Of a stretch of DNA of 64,000 bases, positions 34,086 through 45,517 are shown piece by piece. The translations under genes and the position numbers were made by a program. The stretch spans positions 14,837,001 to 14,901,000 of the forward strand of contig NC_083380.1 in NCBI RefSeq assembly GCF_031755915.1, given 5' to 3'. Numbering within the stretch: position 1 is the stretch's first letter; every line of letters starts with the position of its first letter. The DNA is from Ziziphus jujuba (taxonomy: Eukaryota; Streptophyta; Magnoliopsida; Rosales; Rhamnaceae). The notes under the pieces are model-generated. The model was not told the DNA's origin. It searched no databases and was given only the letters and a program-made list of their open reading frames with translations.

Positions 34086-34559
34086 AACAATTATAAAACC
34101 AAGAAAACAAAAACAAAACCAAACAAAAAGAAGGAACTATGATGTAAAAGCTAAAAAGTTTCAAAAGGTAAAATAATAATAGTATAATAAATACATAAAA
34201 CAAAGGAAAATAATTAAGAAAAGCAACATATATTTTATATAGTAAAGATCTATTGTCTCATTTTTCTTTATCCATTCTTGTTTGACCAGAACTTTGGAAT
34301 CTCATGGACAAAAAAATGTTATAGAAAATTTGGATCCAATTTTATATAATTATGTACCAGTTCTCTGACATCAATCCTTCGACTGTGACTGATTAGTTTA
34401 GGATATAACATGTGATCTAGACCAGTTTTTGTCGCTTGTTTTAAATACTCTTTTTTTTTTAAGTTAAATATTGATATTATCTAAATATTGAACATAGAAT
34501 GAAAACGCGAATAACAATTCTATAAAAAAAAAATTGATAATCATGAAAAATAACAAAGC

Positions 34560-35590
34560 AATGAGGAGCCGGTCCTAATAGAGAACTTGTGTGAAATGCT
34601 TGTGGAGTGAAATTTTGAGGCATAGGTGGCTGCTGCTGTTACTTGGATGTGAAGGTCCATTGTTGCTTTAATAAAGAACAAAATTGAGCTGAATGACCAT
34701 GTTGGGATCACAACTGACAGCAGCCTTTGCACCCTCTAGAGGAAGAAGAGTTGGGTTGGTGAGGTTGAGATCGAGGAGATATTTTGCTTGGGTTTGAGAA
34801 TGAACCAAATTTATATGCTGTATGGGCAGTAATGGGAGAGTCAATAAGTTTCGGCTCATGCCGTTTGATATAGTTGGAATGCTCAACAAGTTTTTCATAT
34901 AGTTCTTCAAAGTTGATCGGATTATCTCTAAAGCAAAGGGCAGCAGAGGTGCTTTCAAATTCAAAGGGCAATTCGTTAAGAATATAGAGTGTGATGTCAT
35001 CATTTATCATAGGCTGATCAATTAAGATGAGTTTATCGATTGATGTTTTTACATCATTCAAATAGTTCAAAACTGGACGTGAGCCTTGAGCCTTGATAAG
35101 CCTTTCTCTTAGGTGAAGAACACGTGACTATGAGGGTTTGGCAAATGCTAATGCAAGTTTTCACCAGGCTTGTTTTGATGTGTCTACTGTTGACACAGAT
35201 AGGTGAACTTCAAGTGGTAAAGAACCAAGAAAAGCCCCAAGAAGCAAAGAGTCTTGACGTACTCAAAAAAGATAATCTGGTTGGAAGAGTTATCTGATAG
35301 AGTTGGTGAGGGATAATGAATTATACCATCAATAAATATGTAGAGATCATACCAACAAAAAGAGCATCAAACTTCTTTTGCTATGTTGTTTTAGTAAGCT
35401 TTAATGGAGCTTTGGTAGCAACATTAATAACTATCAACATATCGACTGGCAAGTATTGGCTGATTGGTAAAGGTTCAGCAACAATGGACCCTTGAGAAAA
35501 TGGAACGGTTGGATTTGATATAGCATGGAAAAAAGAAAAAAGAAAAAGGAGATCTCAGTGAAGAAAATATGCTCCGATACCATATAAAGG
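34560..35590 (-). mobile_element. Copia retrotransposon gag fragment with primer-binding site
   Basis: On the minus strand a copia-type gag is recognisable: LRERLIKAQGS, LNYLNDVKTSIDKL, DDITLYILNELPFEFEST and FEELYEKLVEHSNYIKRHE. Up-frame of it, TGGTATCGGAGC at 35571-35582 looks like an initiator-tRNA-type PBS, so a 5' LTR remnant should lie from about 35590 rightward. No reverse transcriptase or second LTR was found. The fragment has stops and frameshifts. Confidence 0.75.
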
Positions 35591-36496
35591 TTTTTGACTG
35601 AGGTGAAAAAGTGCAAATAGTATTATTAATAAGTTGATATATGCATACGTGATGGATGGATAAGATAGCTACGTACAACAAAATAGGCCTAGCTAAAGGA
35701 TGTATACAAAACTATGATAGCTAAAGGATATATGTGATACAGCTTACAAAATTGTTAAAAAAAACTATTACAACAACACTGTCTTATTAGAGGTTAGGTA
35801 TCTATTAATTATTACTGGCTTAGATAACTTTGACAAATTGCTAGATATAATGTTTGATTTTTACATTAATCTAGTCAGCCTTGAAAGTTAGCTAAGATAA
35901 TTATTTAGTGCAGTTGGATATAGTTTTGAAAAACTTTTAAAGCCTCTTTGTAACGTTTCATGTCATTAACAACATAACTACTCTGTTGGATTAAAAATTA
36001 AAATAAAAGAATACACAAATTTAAACTAAACAACAAAGAAAACACTTGGAATTTTTTTGAAGTTCAGTTCAAGATGAATCTAAATCTATTGAAAAGCCTC
36101 CTTCTGCATAGAAAGGAAATATGTATGCCACAATAATTTCTTTTGGAAACACAAAACTCAACACACTCCCTACTTTATTACCATTGGTGACAAGTGTAAC
36201 ATTCAATTTTGTCGTTATTTTATAATTAGTCCTATTTGTAAACCATATCAATGTATGAGCTTTCGGATAAAGGCTTTGAGATGAAGAGAAGACAAATAAA
36301 ATAAGATGAGAATATATATATTCTTTCTCTACTCTTGTATTTTTTGTATGTTTTGGTTAGTTTTAGAACAGTTATATTTAGTCTCACTTAATTAGTTGCA
36401 TGTAGTTAATTTTCACATTTAAATGTTATCACACAATCATTTGATATCCACAATTTGGCAAATTTAATTGATCTTTTTTGTACTATTATCCTGTTT
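35591..36496. other. Probable LTR remnant and intergenic sequence
   Basis: The first 100-200 bases have the composition of a copia LTR end (minus strand) next to the PBS, but no second copy is available to define it. The rest shows no gene or repeat I can name. Confidence 0.35.
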
Positions 36497-36501
36497 ATAT
36501 T

Positions 36502-36863
36502 TGTAAAGTCTCATAACAGTTGGAAAGGGGAATGAAACATGTCTTAAAATAGGGTATAAATACCTTTCCATTGAGACGCATTTTGACAAAACCATGCGGG
36601 TTGGGCTCAAAGCGGGCAATATCTCATGTAGGTAGTCTGGGCTGTTACAGTTGGTATCAGAGCCAGTACCCAGATTGGTGTGCCAGCGAGGATGCTGGGC
36701 TCCAATGGGAAAGGATTGTCAAGTCCCACATCAGTTGGAAATGGGAACAAAGCATATCTTAAAAGAGGATGTGGATACATTTCCCTTAAGATATATTTTG
36801 ACAAAACCATGCAGGTTGGCCCAAAGAGGACAATATATCATGCGGGTGGTCTGAGTTGTTACA
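36502..36863 (+). mobile_element. TRIM (terminal-repeat retrotransposon in miniature), complete
   Basis: The element is 362 bp with LTRs at 36502-36649 (148 bp) and 36717-36863 (147 bp), both starting TGT-AAGTC and ending TGTTACA. Directly after the first LTR is a PBS, TGGTATCAGAGCC (36652-36664), for initiator tRNA-Met. The purine-rich ATGGGAAAGGA precedes the second LTR. Target duplication ATATT flanks it at 36497-36501 and 36864-36868. The internal part is only 67 bp and non-coding, as in known plant TRIMs, which move using proteins of other elements. Confidence 0.93.
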
Positions 36864-36868
36864 ATATT

Positions 36869-37306
36869 ATATACATAACATTATATATATAACCTCTGAC
36901 ACTAACTGTATAATTTACCAGAACAATTTACCAGTACGGTCTTTGATTTGTATTTATATTATTTGAAAATTTTAATAGTTTATCATAACTTTTGAGCAGA
37001 ATTTTTTTTTTCCTTTTTGTTTTGTTTTATATACACAATACTTTATCAATATTATATTATCTATGCATCGATTGGATCAATAGTAAAACCTGGAAACTGA
37101 AACAACAACAACAACAAATCTTCCGCAGATTGTTTGTCAAACAAAGTCTGATGCATGGTGCTTCATGCTTGTTTACTCAATTTACAAAATTAAGGTGAAG
37201 GTTTTTTCTTATATTTATATATAAAAAGAGATATTGACTTTGCTGATTGATTTTAATTATCACATAAAAGATCTAAAAGCTAGGTACCAAGAGAGAAAAG
37301 AGAAAG
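36869..37306. other. Upstream region of SABATH copy D
   Basis: AT-rich sequence between the TRIM and the start codon of the fourth SABATH copy; it presumably contains that gene's former promoter. No clear regulatory motif was singled out. Confidence 0.4.
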
Positions 37307-37998
37307 ATGGAAGAAATGGTTGCAAAGCCAATGAATGGAGGATCCGGCCCCTACAGCCACACCAAAAACCCAGCCTTTCGGGTTTATATTCTCTACATTT
37401 TCATATATATATATATATTGAATTACAGACTCCAATCCAACTTTTTCTTACAAGTTTGAAAAAAAAAAAAAAAAAGAATCTATGGCAAGGTTCATGTTTA
37501 ACATTGAAATGTTGAAATCTTAATTGTCTCTTTCAGGTTTCCTCATTTTAGATGTTGACATAATTTATCATGGTCTTCCTTTTTTCTAGATTTCCATATT
37601 CTTTAGGGTTAAAAAAAGGCTATTAGTTAACCAAATTTCTGTTTAATTGGTAGAGAAAAGCCATAAAGGCTGCAAAAGAACTAATCAATAAGGCAATTGC
37701 TGAAAAACTTGAAATCAATAACTTTTCTTCTTTAAAAACCTTTCAATTTGCTGATTTGGGGTGCTTAGTTGGACCTAACACATTCTTGACTATCCAAAAC
37801 ATAGTTGGTGTTATTGATCTCAAGTATCGAAGCCAAAGACATCTCGATTCTTAGCAATTTCTTAAGTTCCAAGTCTTCTTCAAGGATCATATGTCCAATG
37901 ATTCAACCAGCTTCTCACATCTCTTCCTTTAGAAAGCAGATACTTTGCAATGGGCATGCCAGGCTCATTCCATGGTTGCTTGTTTTTGAAGGCATCTC

Positions 37999-38546
37999 TG
38001 TTAGATTTAAATAAACTACAGATCATAAAGATACATTATTAAATTCCATTTAATATTAACAATTAATACGTAAAACTACTAACCTTCAAATGTTGTTGTT
38101 GATAAAATCAGATCTGTAATCCTATAAAATAGAAAACATAATAGCAGTATTTATAATGGACACACTGCTCTCAAACCCTTCTCTATTTGATCTGAGTGAT
38201 CTCTCTCTGAAAATCCTAACACTAATACTGCGTATATTTGCTCTTGCACCAACAATAAAATCTCAACCTTTTGAAGGCTAAAGTCATATGCAAGTCACAT
38301 GACTTACCCATTAATTTTAATGCACACCAAAATAATAATTTTATAATAAATATAATAACAATAATAAAAGGGTAAGTCAAATAGGTTTCTAAAGAGAGCT
38401 TGTTCTCCAATCCAATAAGTCAACTGGAGTATTATAGAGACTGTCTGTTCAAAGGTCCCTACTACATGAATAAGAAAATAAGTTAGTTACATTAATGGCA
38501 TAAATGAGATATGTAAATAAGTAATTAATTATGTCAAGTCTACATA

Positions 38547-38578
<32 letters not shown>

Positions 38579-38584
38579 TTAACA
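37999..38584 (-). repeat. 3' LTR of copia element 3
   Basis: 586 bp from TGTTAGATTTAA to ATTTAACA. It is longer than the element 1 LTR partly because of a (TA)n expansion at 38549-38578. It shares blocks such as GGACACACTGCTCTCAAACC-like sequence with the LTR of element 1. Confidence 0.88.
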
Positions 38585-39192
38585 TTCTTCCATTTGGACT
38601 ACATAATCATCATCAAATATGTATCATCAAAACTCATTTACCACAAAATCTTCCAAAACAAATACCATTTCATCTAAATATGTAGTATGTCGATATAGCA
38701 CAACAATATATTAGATTAGGTGATAAAGATTTTATCAGTAAATCTCTCATAACTAGATACCATTTCAACTTAGCACTTTGCATGCTATAAATCAGTCTAG
38801 GTTATAGAGATTTACCTTATCACGTGTAATCCTCCAACACATGATATCATTTCATTCGAGCATATTGTGTACCAACAAGATACAGCAACATACCCAAACT
38901 AGATAGTAGAAACTCACCATGGCACCTGTGGATCAACATACACATATATACATAAACTAAAAGTCTTTAGCAGGCTAGTGACTATGAAGAGTAACAATAT
39001 GTGTAATGAATATCTCATAAATAAATAATGATCCACATATATCGATGTATTAATACAATACTCAAAGAGATAAATAATACTTAAAGAAATAAATAATACT
39101 CAACATGAACATTATTGCAGAATACATAATAAACTCTCACTGACGCATAGCAGTCTCAACTACTTAACAGTCACATACAGGATTACATGCTC

Positions 39193-39352
39193 CTCAAATA
39201 TGCTTATTGGTGAGGCCTTAATCAGTAGATATACCACCATGTTGTAAGTCGACGTGTGCACAACTATAATGACTCAAATATGCTTATTGGTGAGGCCTTA
39301 ATCAGTAGATATACCACCATGTTGTAAGTCGACGTGTGCACAACTATAATGA
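39193..39352. repeat. Perfect 80-bp tandem duplication inside copia element 3
   Basis: 39193-39272 and 39273-39352 are identical over 80 bp (each starts CTCAAATATGCTTATTGG). It lies at the C-terminal end of the RNase H region. Perfect identity inside an otherwise decayed element points to a recent event. Confidence 0.93.
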
Positions 39353-40875
39353 GGCCCTTTCAACTTTCTCTATCACTACAAAATACTTTACATTAATGTA
39401 CCTTGTACCAGAAGTACCTTTTAAATTATTGGAGAAAAACACAACTGCAATATTATCACAATACATCATAATAAACCTCTTAATAGAGTCAACTACTCTC
39501 AAATCAAGAAAAAAGTCTGAAACCAAATTGCATGATAAGTTGCCTCATAACACACCACATACTCTACCTCTATAGTCGAGGATGCTGTCACAGATTGCTT
39601 GACACTATGCCAACATACAACTCCTCCTGCCATAATAAATATATATCCAGTGGTAGATTTTTTATCATCCATACAGTTTTGATAATATGCATCATTATAA
39701 CTAACTACATTAAAAGAGTTGGTGCATTGATATGTCAACATATGATTTTTAGTACCCTAAAGATACTTAAAAGAACTTCTTAACTACTTGACAATGAATA
39801 GGATTGGGATTGCTCATAAATCTACCAAGCACACCCATAGCAAGCTATGTCAGGCTGTATACAAACTTGAGCATACATTAAGCTACCAACTGCAAAAGAA
39901 TAGCGAATATTTTTCATCGCCATCCTTTCTCTATTATTCTTGGGATGCTGGTCTTAGATAGTCTTTCACCCTTTGTGGCTGGTATATCTCTAGGAAAATA
40001 ATTGTGCATATCAAACTTTTTAAGGATACTATCAATATAGGCTTTCTAAGACACCTACAATATATAATTAGTCATATATCGAACAATCTTGCTGCCCAAA
40101 ACAAAAGAAACCTCACCTAAATCTTTCATGCCAAAATGACTGCACAACATCTGTTTTGTCTCAACTAACCGATCAGTGTCATTGTTAGCCAAGAGTATAT
40201 CATCAACATATAATACCATAAATACAAAATTGCTCCTACTAACCTCATATATATGCACCTATCAACAATATTCTCCTTAAATCCATTTTTGGTGACAACC
40301 TTATCAAACTTAAGATACCACTGCCTCGAAACCTCCTTAAGACCATAAATAGACTTCTTAAGCTTACAAACTAAATTATCATTCTCTGTTTACCGGAAGC
40401 CAACTAGTTGAACCATATATATATCCTCATACAAATCACCATTCATAAAAGTAGTTCTGATATCCATTTAGTGTAACTCCAGGTCATAATAAGCCACAAT
40501 CACCATAATAATTATAAAAGAATCCTTCATAGCTACAGGAGAGAATGTCTCTGTATAATTAAATTTATTCCTTCTGCTAAACACTTTGGCAACAAGTATT
40601 GCCTTATGCCTCTCTATTTGACCATTGAACTCTCTTTTAGTCTTAAAGATCCATTTGCACCCAATAATTTTGCTACCCTTCGTTAGCTCAACCAAGTCCC
40701 ATACACCATTCGATGCCATGGATTTCATTTCATTTTTCATTGCGTCTAACCAAAAACTTAAGTACAAACTGCTCATGGCCTCCTTATAAGTGACTGGATT
40801 TGACTTATTACTTATATCAAACTCATGCTTTGACTTATTACTTATATCAAACTCATGCTCCTGCAGGTAAACCAC
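39344..40875 (-). pseudogene. Copia element 3 reverse transcriptase and RNase H remnants
   Basis: The pieces are GCKWIFKTKREFNGQIERHK and YTETFSPVAMKDSF (40468-40875), the catalytic FMVLYVDDILLANND (40055-40258) and the RNase H pieces TTGYIFIMAGGVVCW, VTASSTIEVEYV and MMYCDNIAVV (39344-39741). A 30-bp tandem duplication at 40801-40860 repeats HEFDISNKSK in frame. Frameshifts divide the pieces. Confidence 0.88.
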
Positions 40876-41248
40876 ATACTCATCAAGAATAATTAATTTC
40901 CTAGTCTCTGTGACCTTCTCAAAGGCATCTCAGCATCTACAACAGTTGGAACATCTTATTCTTCAGTAATGGTAATCCACTAGTCCATCAATAATTGGAT
41001 CAACAATATCTCTATCAGGAACAATAACATTGACAATGAAAACATCTTCTTCTCCAAATTGGAGCTCTCTTGGACCCTTACTGTGATCAAATTTAAAATC
41101 ACCTTCAAATAAACAGCCTTGTCTAACTCTACGATCCTTGTGGTGTTAGATGGATCAAAGAATGTGGAACCCCTGGATCCTATAAAATAGCCAACAAAAT
41201 AACCACTAATGATTTTAGGATCCAATATCTTTATTTAGGATTATAAAC

Positions 41249-41812
41249 TCAAATTTCAGCTTTGCAACCCCATATTCGAAAATGATGTAAATTAAGCTTT
41301 CTTCGTAACCACAACTCCAAAGGGGTCTTAGGAATAGATTTACTCGGCATTTGGTTTAGAATATAGGCCATTATCCTTAAAGCATCTCCCCATAAGTAAT
41401 TTGGCAAACTAGAATTTGCCAACATGCATTGCACTATATCCAACAATGTTTGATTTATCCTTTCAGCTATGCCATTGTATACTGTGCATATATAAGCATT
41501 GTATACTGCACCATATATAGGCATTCTATACTGTGTATCAATGCCGAATGACTCTAGAATCCATCCAGTCTCGTTATATCTGACATAAAATTTACGACCT
41601 CTGTCAGACCTCATAACTTTTACCTTCTTATTCTTTTGAAGCTCTATCTTTACCTTGAACTCCTTAAAGGCAACCAAAAAATCTAACTTTTCATGATTAA
41701 GCTCAACATATCCATAACGAGAGAAGTTATAAATGAAGCTAATAAAATGCCTATAACCACCCAAAGTAGTTGGTGTGAAAGGTCCACATATATCAATGTA
41801 GATTAGCTCCAA
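41249..41812 (-). pseudogene. Copia element 3 integrase core
   Basis: A 187-codon open stretch contains [20 protein letters not shown] (first catalytic Asp), [10 protein letters not shown] (second Asp) and [20 protein letters not shown] (Glu), then [20 protein letters not shown] short repeated insert ([11 protein letters not shown]) interrupts the usual spacing before the Glu. This domain is missing from element 1. Confidence 0.87.
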
Positions 41813-42447
41813 AACATCTCTACACTTAGCTATTTTATCTGCTCAAACTTTGTAAGTTAACTTCTCTTTCATACATTTTACACAAGTTGACAGGTCAAAG
41901 AAGTCAAGATTATGAAATATTCCATCCTTCACCAATCTTTCCATTCTGTGCCTAGAAATATGTCCCAAACACTATATCATAACATGGAGGGATTATCATT
42001 AACTCTTGTGTGTTTGGAAGCAACAACAAACTCTTGTGAGACCATTACTAAATAAATAATAAATCAAGTTGGAATAAATTACCACATAAAGATTCAAAAC
42101 CAACAGCTTTACCATTTTTACATAGTTCAACTCTGTTATTACCAAATAAAAAAACTATAACCCTGACTATCCAAAAGAGAAACAGATAACAAGTTCCTTC
42201 TTATTGAGGGTACATAGAAAATTTCTATTAACTCTAAAACACATCCTATGGCAATCTTCAACTTGATTGTTCCTACGATATCGACCTTCACTCTTGAGCT
42301 ATCTCCCATGTAAGCATGCTGTTCGAGACTGGTTGGCCCTCTTTGATTTATCATCCCCAACAATGAATTAATAACATGAATTATTGTTCCAGTATTTAAC
42401 CACCAAATATTCATAGGCACATCAATAATATTGATCTCAATAATCAA
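41813..42447 (-). pseudogene. Copia element 3 protease and pre-integrase remnants
   Basis: VPMNIWWLNTGTIIHVIN (near 42400) corresponds to the copia protease active-site region, with Asn where the catalytic Asp of D(S/T)G is expected. EIFYVPSIRRNLLSVSLLD follows. Pre-integrase sequence continues in broken frames to about 41850. Confidence 0.75.
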
Positions 42448-42506
42448 GATATTACTTTCCTTTCAGTTTCCTTTCTTCTCTTACTTTCCCTTTAGATTCC
42501 AATAGT

Positions 42507-43280
42507 CTACCTTCTTGTGACCAACCATGTTGCAGGAGTTGCATTTTCATTGAAGTATTCTTTCTTCTTTCCACCACCCTTATGCCATTTGGACTTCACA
42601 CTGGAAAACTTTTTCTTGTTGGGCTTAAACCTCCATACCTTCTTCTGAAAAAACTTTTTAGACTTGTCCACATGATACGATACCATAGTGACAAACCTCG
42701 ACCTATTTAGCTTGATATTGTCATTTTCCTTAACAAAAATGGTAGTTAACTCCTTCAAGTTACATTCTTCCTTCTTGGTATTCAGACTTGACCTTATACT
42801 ATCAAACTGAAATGGAAGGCTTGTCATTATAGAATAAATTAAGAACTTCTCTCCAATGTCTATTTTAAGGTCCTTAAGCTTGCTGTAATAAGAAAAAAGT
42901 AACATAATATGCTCCCTCACTCCTTTAACTCCATCATACTTAGTATTGTTCAAAAGATCTAAATAATGAGACTTCTCGTTTATATTAAACTTAATAAACT
43001 TCTTTTCTATCTCCTCAAGAAGTTTCTTGGCAGTGTTCACATTTGGAATATTTGCATATATGGATTCATCCATATAGTTCTCCATCATCATCATACAACA
43101 TTTGCTAGAATGCTTCCAATTCTTATAGAGTTTCTTGGCTGTAGTATTGTTTTCATCGGTTGGTATCTTTGGTGGATCCATCTCAAAAACTAAATCTAAT
43201 TCTATAAAAGTTAGATTCATAACAAGATTTTTCTTCCACTTCTAGTAATTTGTCCCATCCAACTTCATTATGGCAGTCAT
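42507..43280 (-). pseudogene. Copia element 3 gag
   Basis: The probable start is the ATG at 43280 (MTAIMKLDGTNY), followed by TAG where element 1 has CAG, and then KWKKNLVMNLTF. From 43220 there are 237 open codons: NYMDESIYANIPNVNTAKKL, LLNNTKYDGVKGV, MTSLPFQFDSIRSSLNTKKE and a basic C-terminus (KPNKKKFSSVKSKWHKGGG). The zinc knuckle lies beyond in broken frame. Confidence 0.85.
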
Positions 43281-44019
43281 TAGCAAAACAGTCAAGATGC
43301 TACTAGTTGTGAAAATAGCAAACACAACAAAGTATTCAAAACATAAAATAACGCAATTACTATTTTCTAGACCCTCAACATTAAACATAAAATAGAAATA
43401 TTACTGGGGTCTTTGTAGGACTAAAGAAACCCTTTCATGGGCAAGGGACAGTCAACCAAATAACCACGATCAAATGCATTGAACTGAATCACCGATAAGT
43501 TAACTTAGAATCTGTAATTCATGGCATTTAATCAACTTTTACTATAATTCCAAGCATCATACAGAGTAATTAAGATCACTGACAAAGTAGTCTAATTATT
43601 TGTATCGATTCTGGTTAACTAGTGAGAGATAATTAACATACTGGCAATTTCATAAAATAGGTAAATACAAGAACATCCTATCCACTATGTCAATATTGTA
43701 TTGACACCGATAAACTAGATAAATTAGGTCTTACGAGAGGTAAGAACCTAAAATTCTATTTACAATGTCAATACATATTACATTAGCATGCATAATATAG
43801 GCAAAATAAGTTCCACGATAGGTAAGTACCTAAAATCACACACTATTATACCAACTAGACACAAAGCCTTAGAAAGCTAACACTATTTAATTCTGACCAT
43901 AGTATTTTAATTCAAAAAATTGAAATAGAATTTTTTTTTAATTTATCAACCAAAAAAAAAGAAACAAAATAAATAAATAAATTAATTAATTAAAGTGATG
44001 ATTAATAAAGAATTTTTTA

Positions 44020-44300
44020 TACTGACATTAGAATGATGACGAGGCATGCTTATGTCATCACATGTTTTTAAAAAAATAAAAGGGTCTGCTAACATCATCA
44101 TGTTGACATTAGCAACTGCATGCTAGCATCAACAAGCTTACCCATGATGTGTCATATGACATCATAATGATATCAGCATACATGTCATGCTGATGTCATC
44201 ATGCTAATGTCAGCATCACCAACATGTCGTATGATGTCATGCTGACATCAACATTGATGATGTCGGCACTGCCAAACGCCATGTCGTTTGGGGTCACCTT
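44020..44300. repeat. Expanded GATGTCA/TGACATC palindromic tract in copia element 3 leader
   Basis: Within the leader between gag and the 5' LTR, variants of ATGTCATCATGCTGACATCA recur at least eight times in both orientations. The tract ends with CCAAACGCCATGTCGTTTGG (44274-44293), the counterpart of the perfect palindrome at 20729-20744 in element 1. Confidence 0.6.
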
Positions 44301-44740
44301 CTAAAACCACTTGGGTGCATAAGTTGACCCAGTTCTACCTCAACGGGTCATGCAACCTAGTTTTCTACCTAATTGAAAACAGCCTTTCTAGTCACTATTT
44401 CTAACCATTCCAGTGGCAATCTAATCGTTCGATGACCAGCAAGCATAATCCAGGTCCAATTTTGAACAATTTCAACCCAAAAATAATAAATAATCAACTT
44501 GATCATACATGGGTTTTAATGGGTTTTTACATGATTTGTGTATTTCAGATAAAAAATAGGGGTTTAGAAAATATTCATTCCATACACAAATATGATTCTA
44601 CAATATCCAAGTCATGAATGTATCAGAAATAATTATTTTTTTATGGAAACAAAAGCAGAATTATTTCACAGATAACTCATAGAATTTCACAGAACATATA
44701 ACATAGTTTCCAATAATTAAGAGAAGAGAAAAATAAAAAT

Positions 44741-44787
44741 AAACAACATATATATATATATATATATGTTATGTATATATATATATA

Positions 44788-44826
<39 letters not shown>
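44741..44826. repeat. (TA)n microsatellite in the copia element 3 leader
   Basis: Two long TA runs separated by a short repeated AAACAACATATATA segment. Confidence 0.9.
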
Positions 44827-44827
<1 letters not shown>

Positions 44828-44947
44828 TTAGATTAATGACCAATGGTCGATGCATATATATATACAATAATAGATCATGCATATATAGGTATAGAGTAAC
44901 AAATTACACAATTCAAAATTGATTATGTATGTGGATCTAATAGCAAT

Positions 44948-45118
44948 TGTTAAAGTTAAATACACTGCAGATAATAAACATACATAGTTAAATTTCATTT
45001 GATATTAACAATTATTATGTAAAACTACTAACCTCCAAATACAGCCATCAATAAAATCAAATCTGTAATTCTGCAAAATAGAAAATATAATAGCAGTGCC
45101 TATAATAGACACACTGCT
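44948..45118 (-). repeat. 5' LTR of copia element 3, truncated
   Basis: It begins TGTTAAAGTTAAATAC and follows the left LTR up to GACACACTGCT, then passes abruptly into SABATH intron 2. About 170 of roughly 586 bp remain. Confidence 0.85.
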
Positions 45119-45517
45119 TAAGATATGCTACTTAAGCTGGCACATACACATATGTTCATGTTTCTCGTTTCCATGAGATTCCAGGGTATGATAAGTGAAG
45201 AAAAAGTTGACTCTTTTAACATACCAACTTTCCATGCATCTTTACAACAAGTGGAAGCAATTGTGAAACGAAATGGATGTTTTAGTATAGAAATAATGAA
45301 GAGCCTACCTCAAGAGAAGCCGAATCCCAAAACGATATCATCTACCGTTAGAGCTAGCTCGGAGGGCATGATAACACAACATCTTGGTTATGAGATTTTA
45401 GAAGAGTTGTTTGATTTATTTTTCAAGAAATGAGAAGAATTAGTATCCATCTTTGAGCTAAAGATAGAAAGCAGTCTATTTGTTTTACTTAAACGCAAAT
45501 ATAAACAACTGAGATAG

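Larger units (their letters stand above)
37999..45118 (-). mobile_element. Ty1/copia LTR retrotransposon 3, degenerate relative of element 1
   Basis: The left LTR (37999-38584) is complete. The right LTR begins at 44948 but breaks off at about 45118, so about 400 bp are lost. LTR ends, polypurine region (TCCAAATGGAAGAA on -), gag and RT match element 1, showing one family. The PBS has decayed to TGCTATTAGATC. Every domain contains several stops or frameshifts. Unlike element 1, it still has full-length gag and the integrase core, although both are broken. Confidence 0.92.
37307..45517 (+). pseudogene. SABATH methyltransferase copy D, split by a copia insertion
   Basis: Exon 1 (37307-37381) encodes 25 residues, with NGGSGPYSHTKNPAFR. 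Exon 2 begins at 37654 after TTGGTAG and encodes AKELINKAIAEKLEIN, FADLGCLVGPNTFL and FQVFFKDHMSND. It has TAG at about 37852 and frameshifts, and is cut at 37998 within the codons matching LFPASSL of the intact gene. Copia element 3 follows. On the far side only the end of intron 2 and exon 3 (45185-45517) remain: GMISEEKVDSFNIP, VKRNGCFSIEIMK, then TGA at 45431-45433 before the final LLKRKYKQL and TAG. The 3' half of exon 2 is lost together with most of one LTR. It is older and more diverged than copies A and B. Confidence 0.9.
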
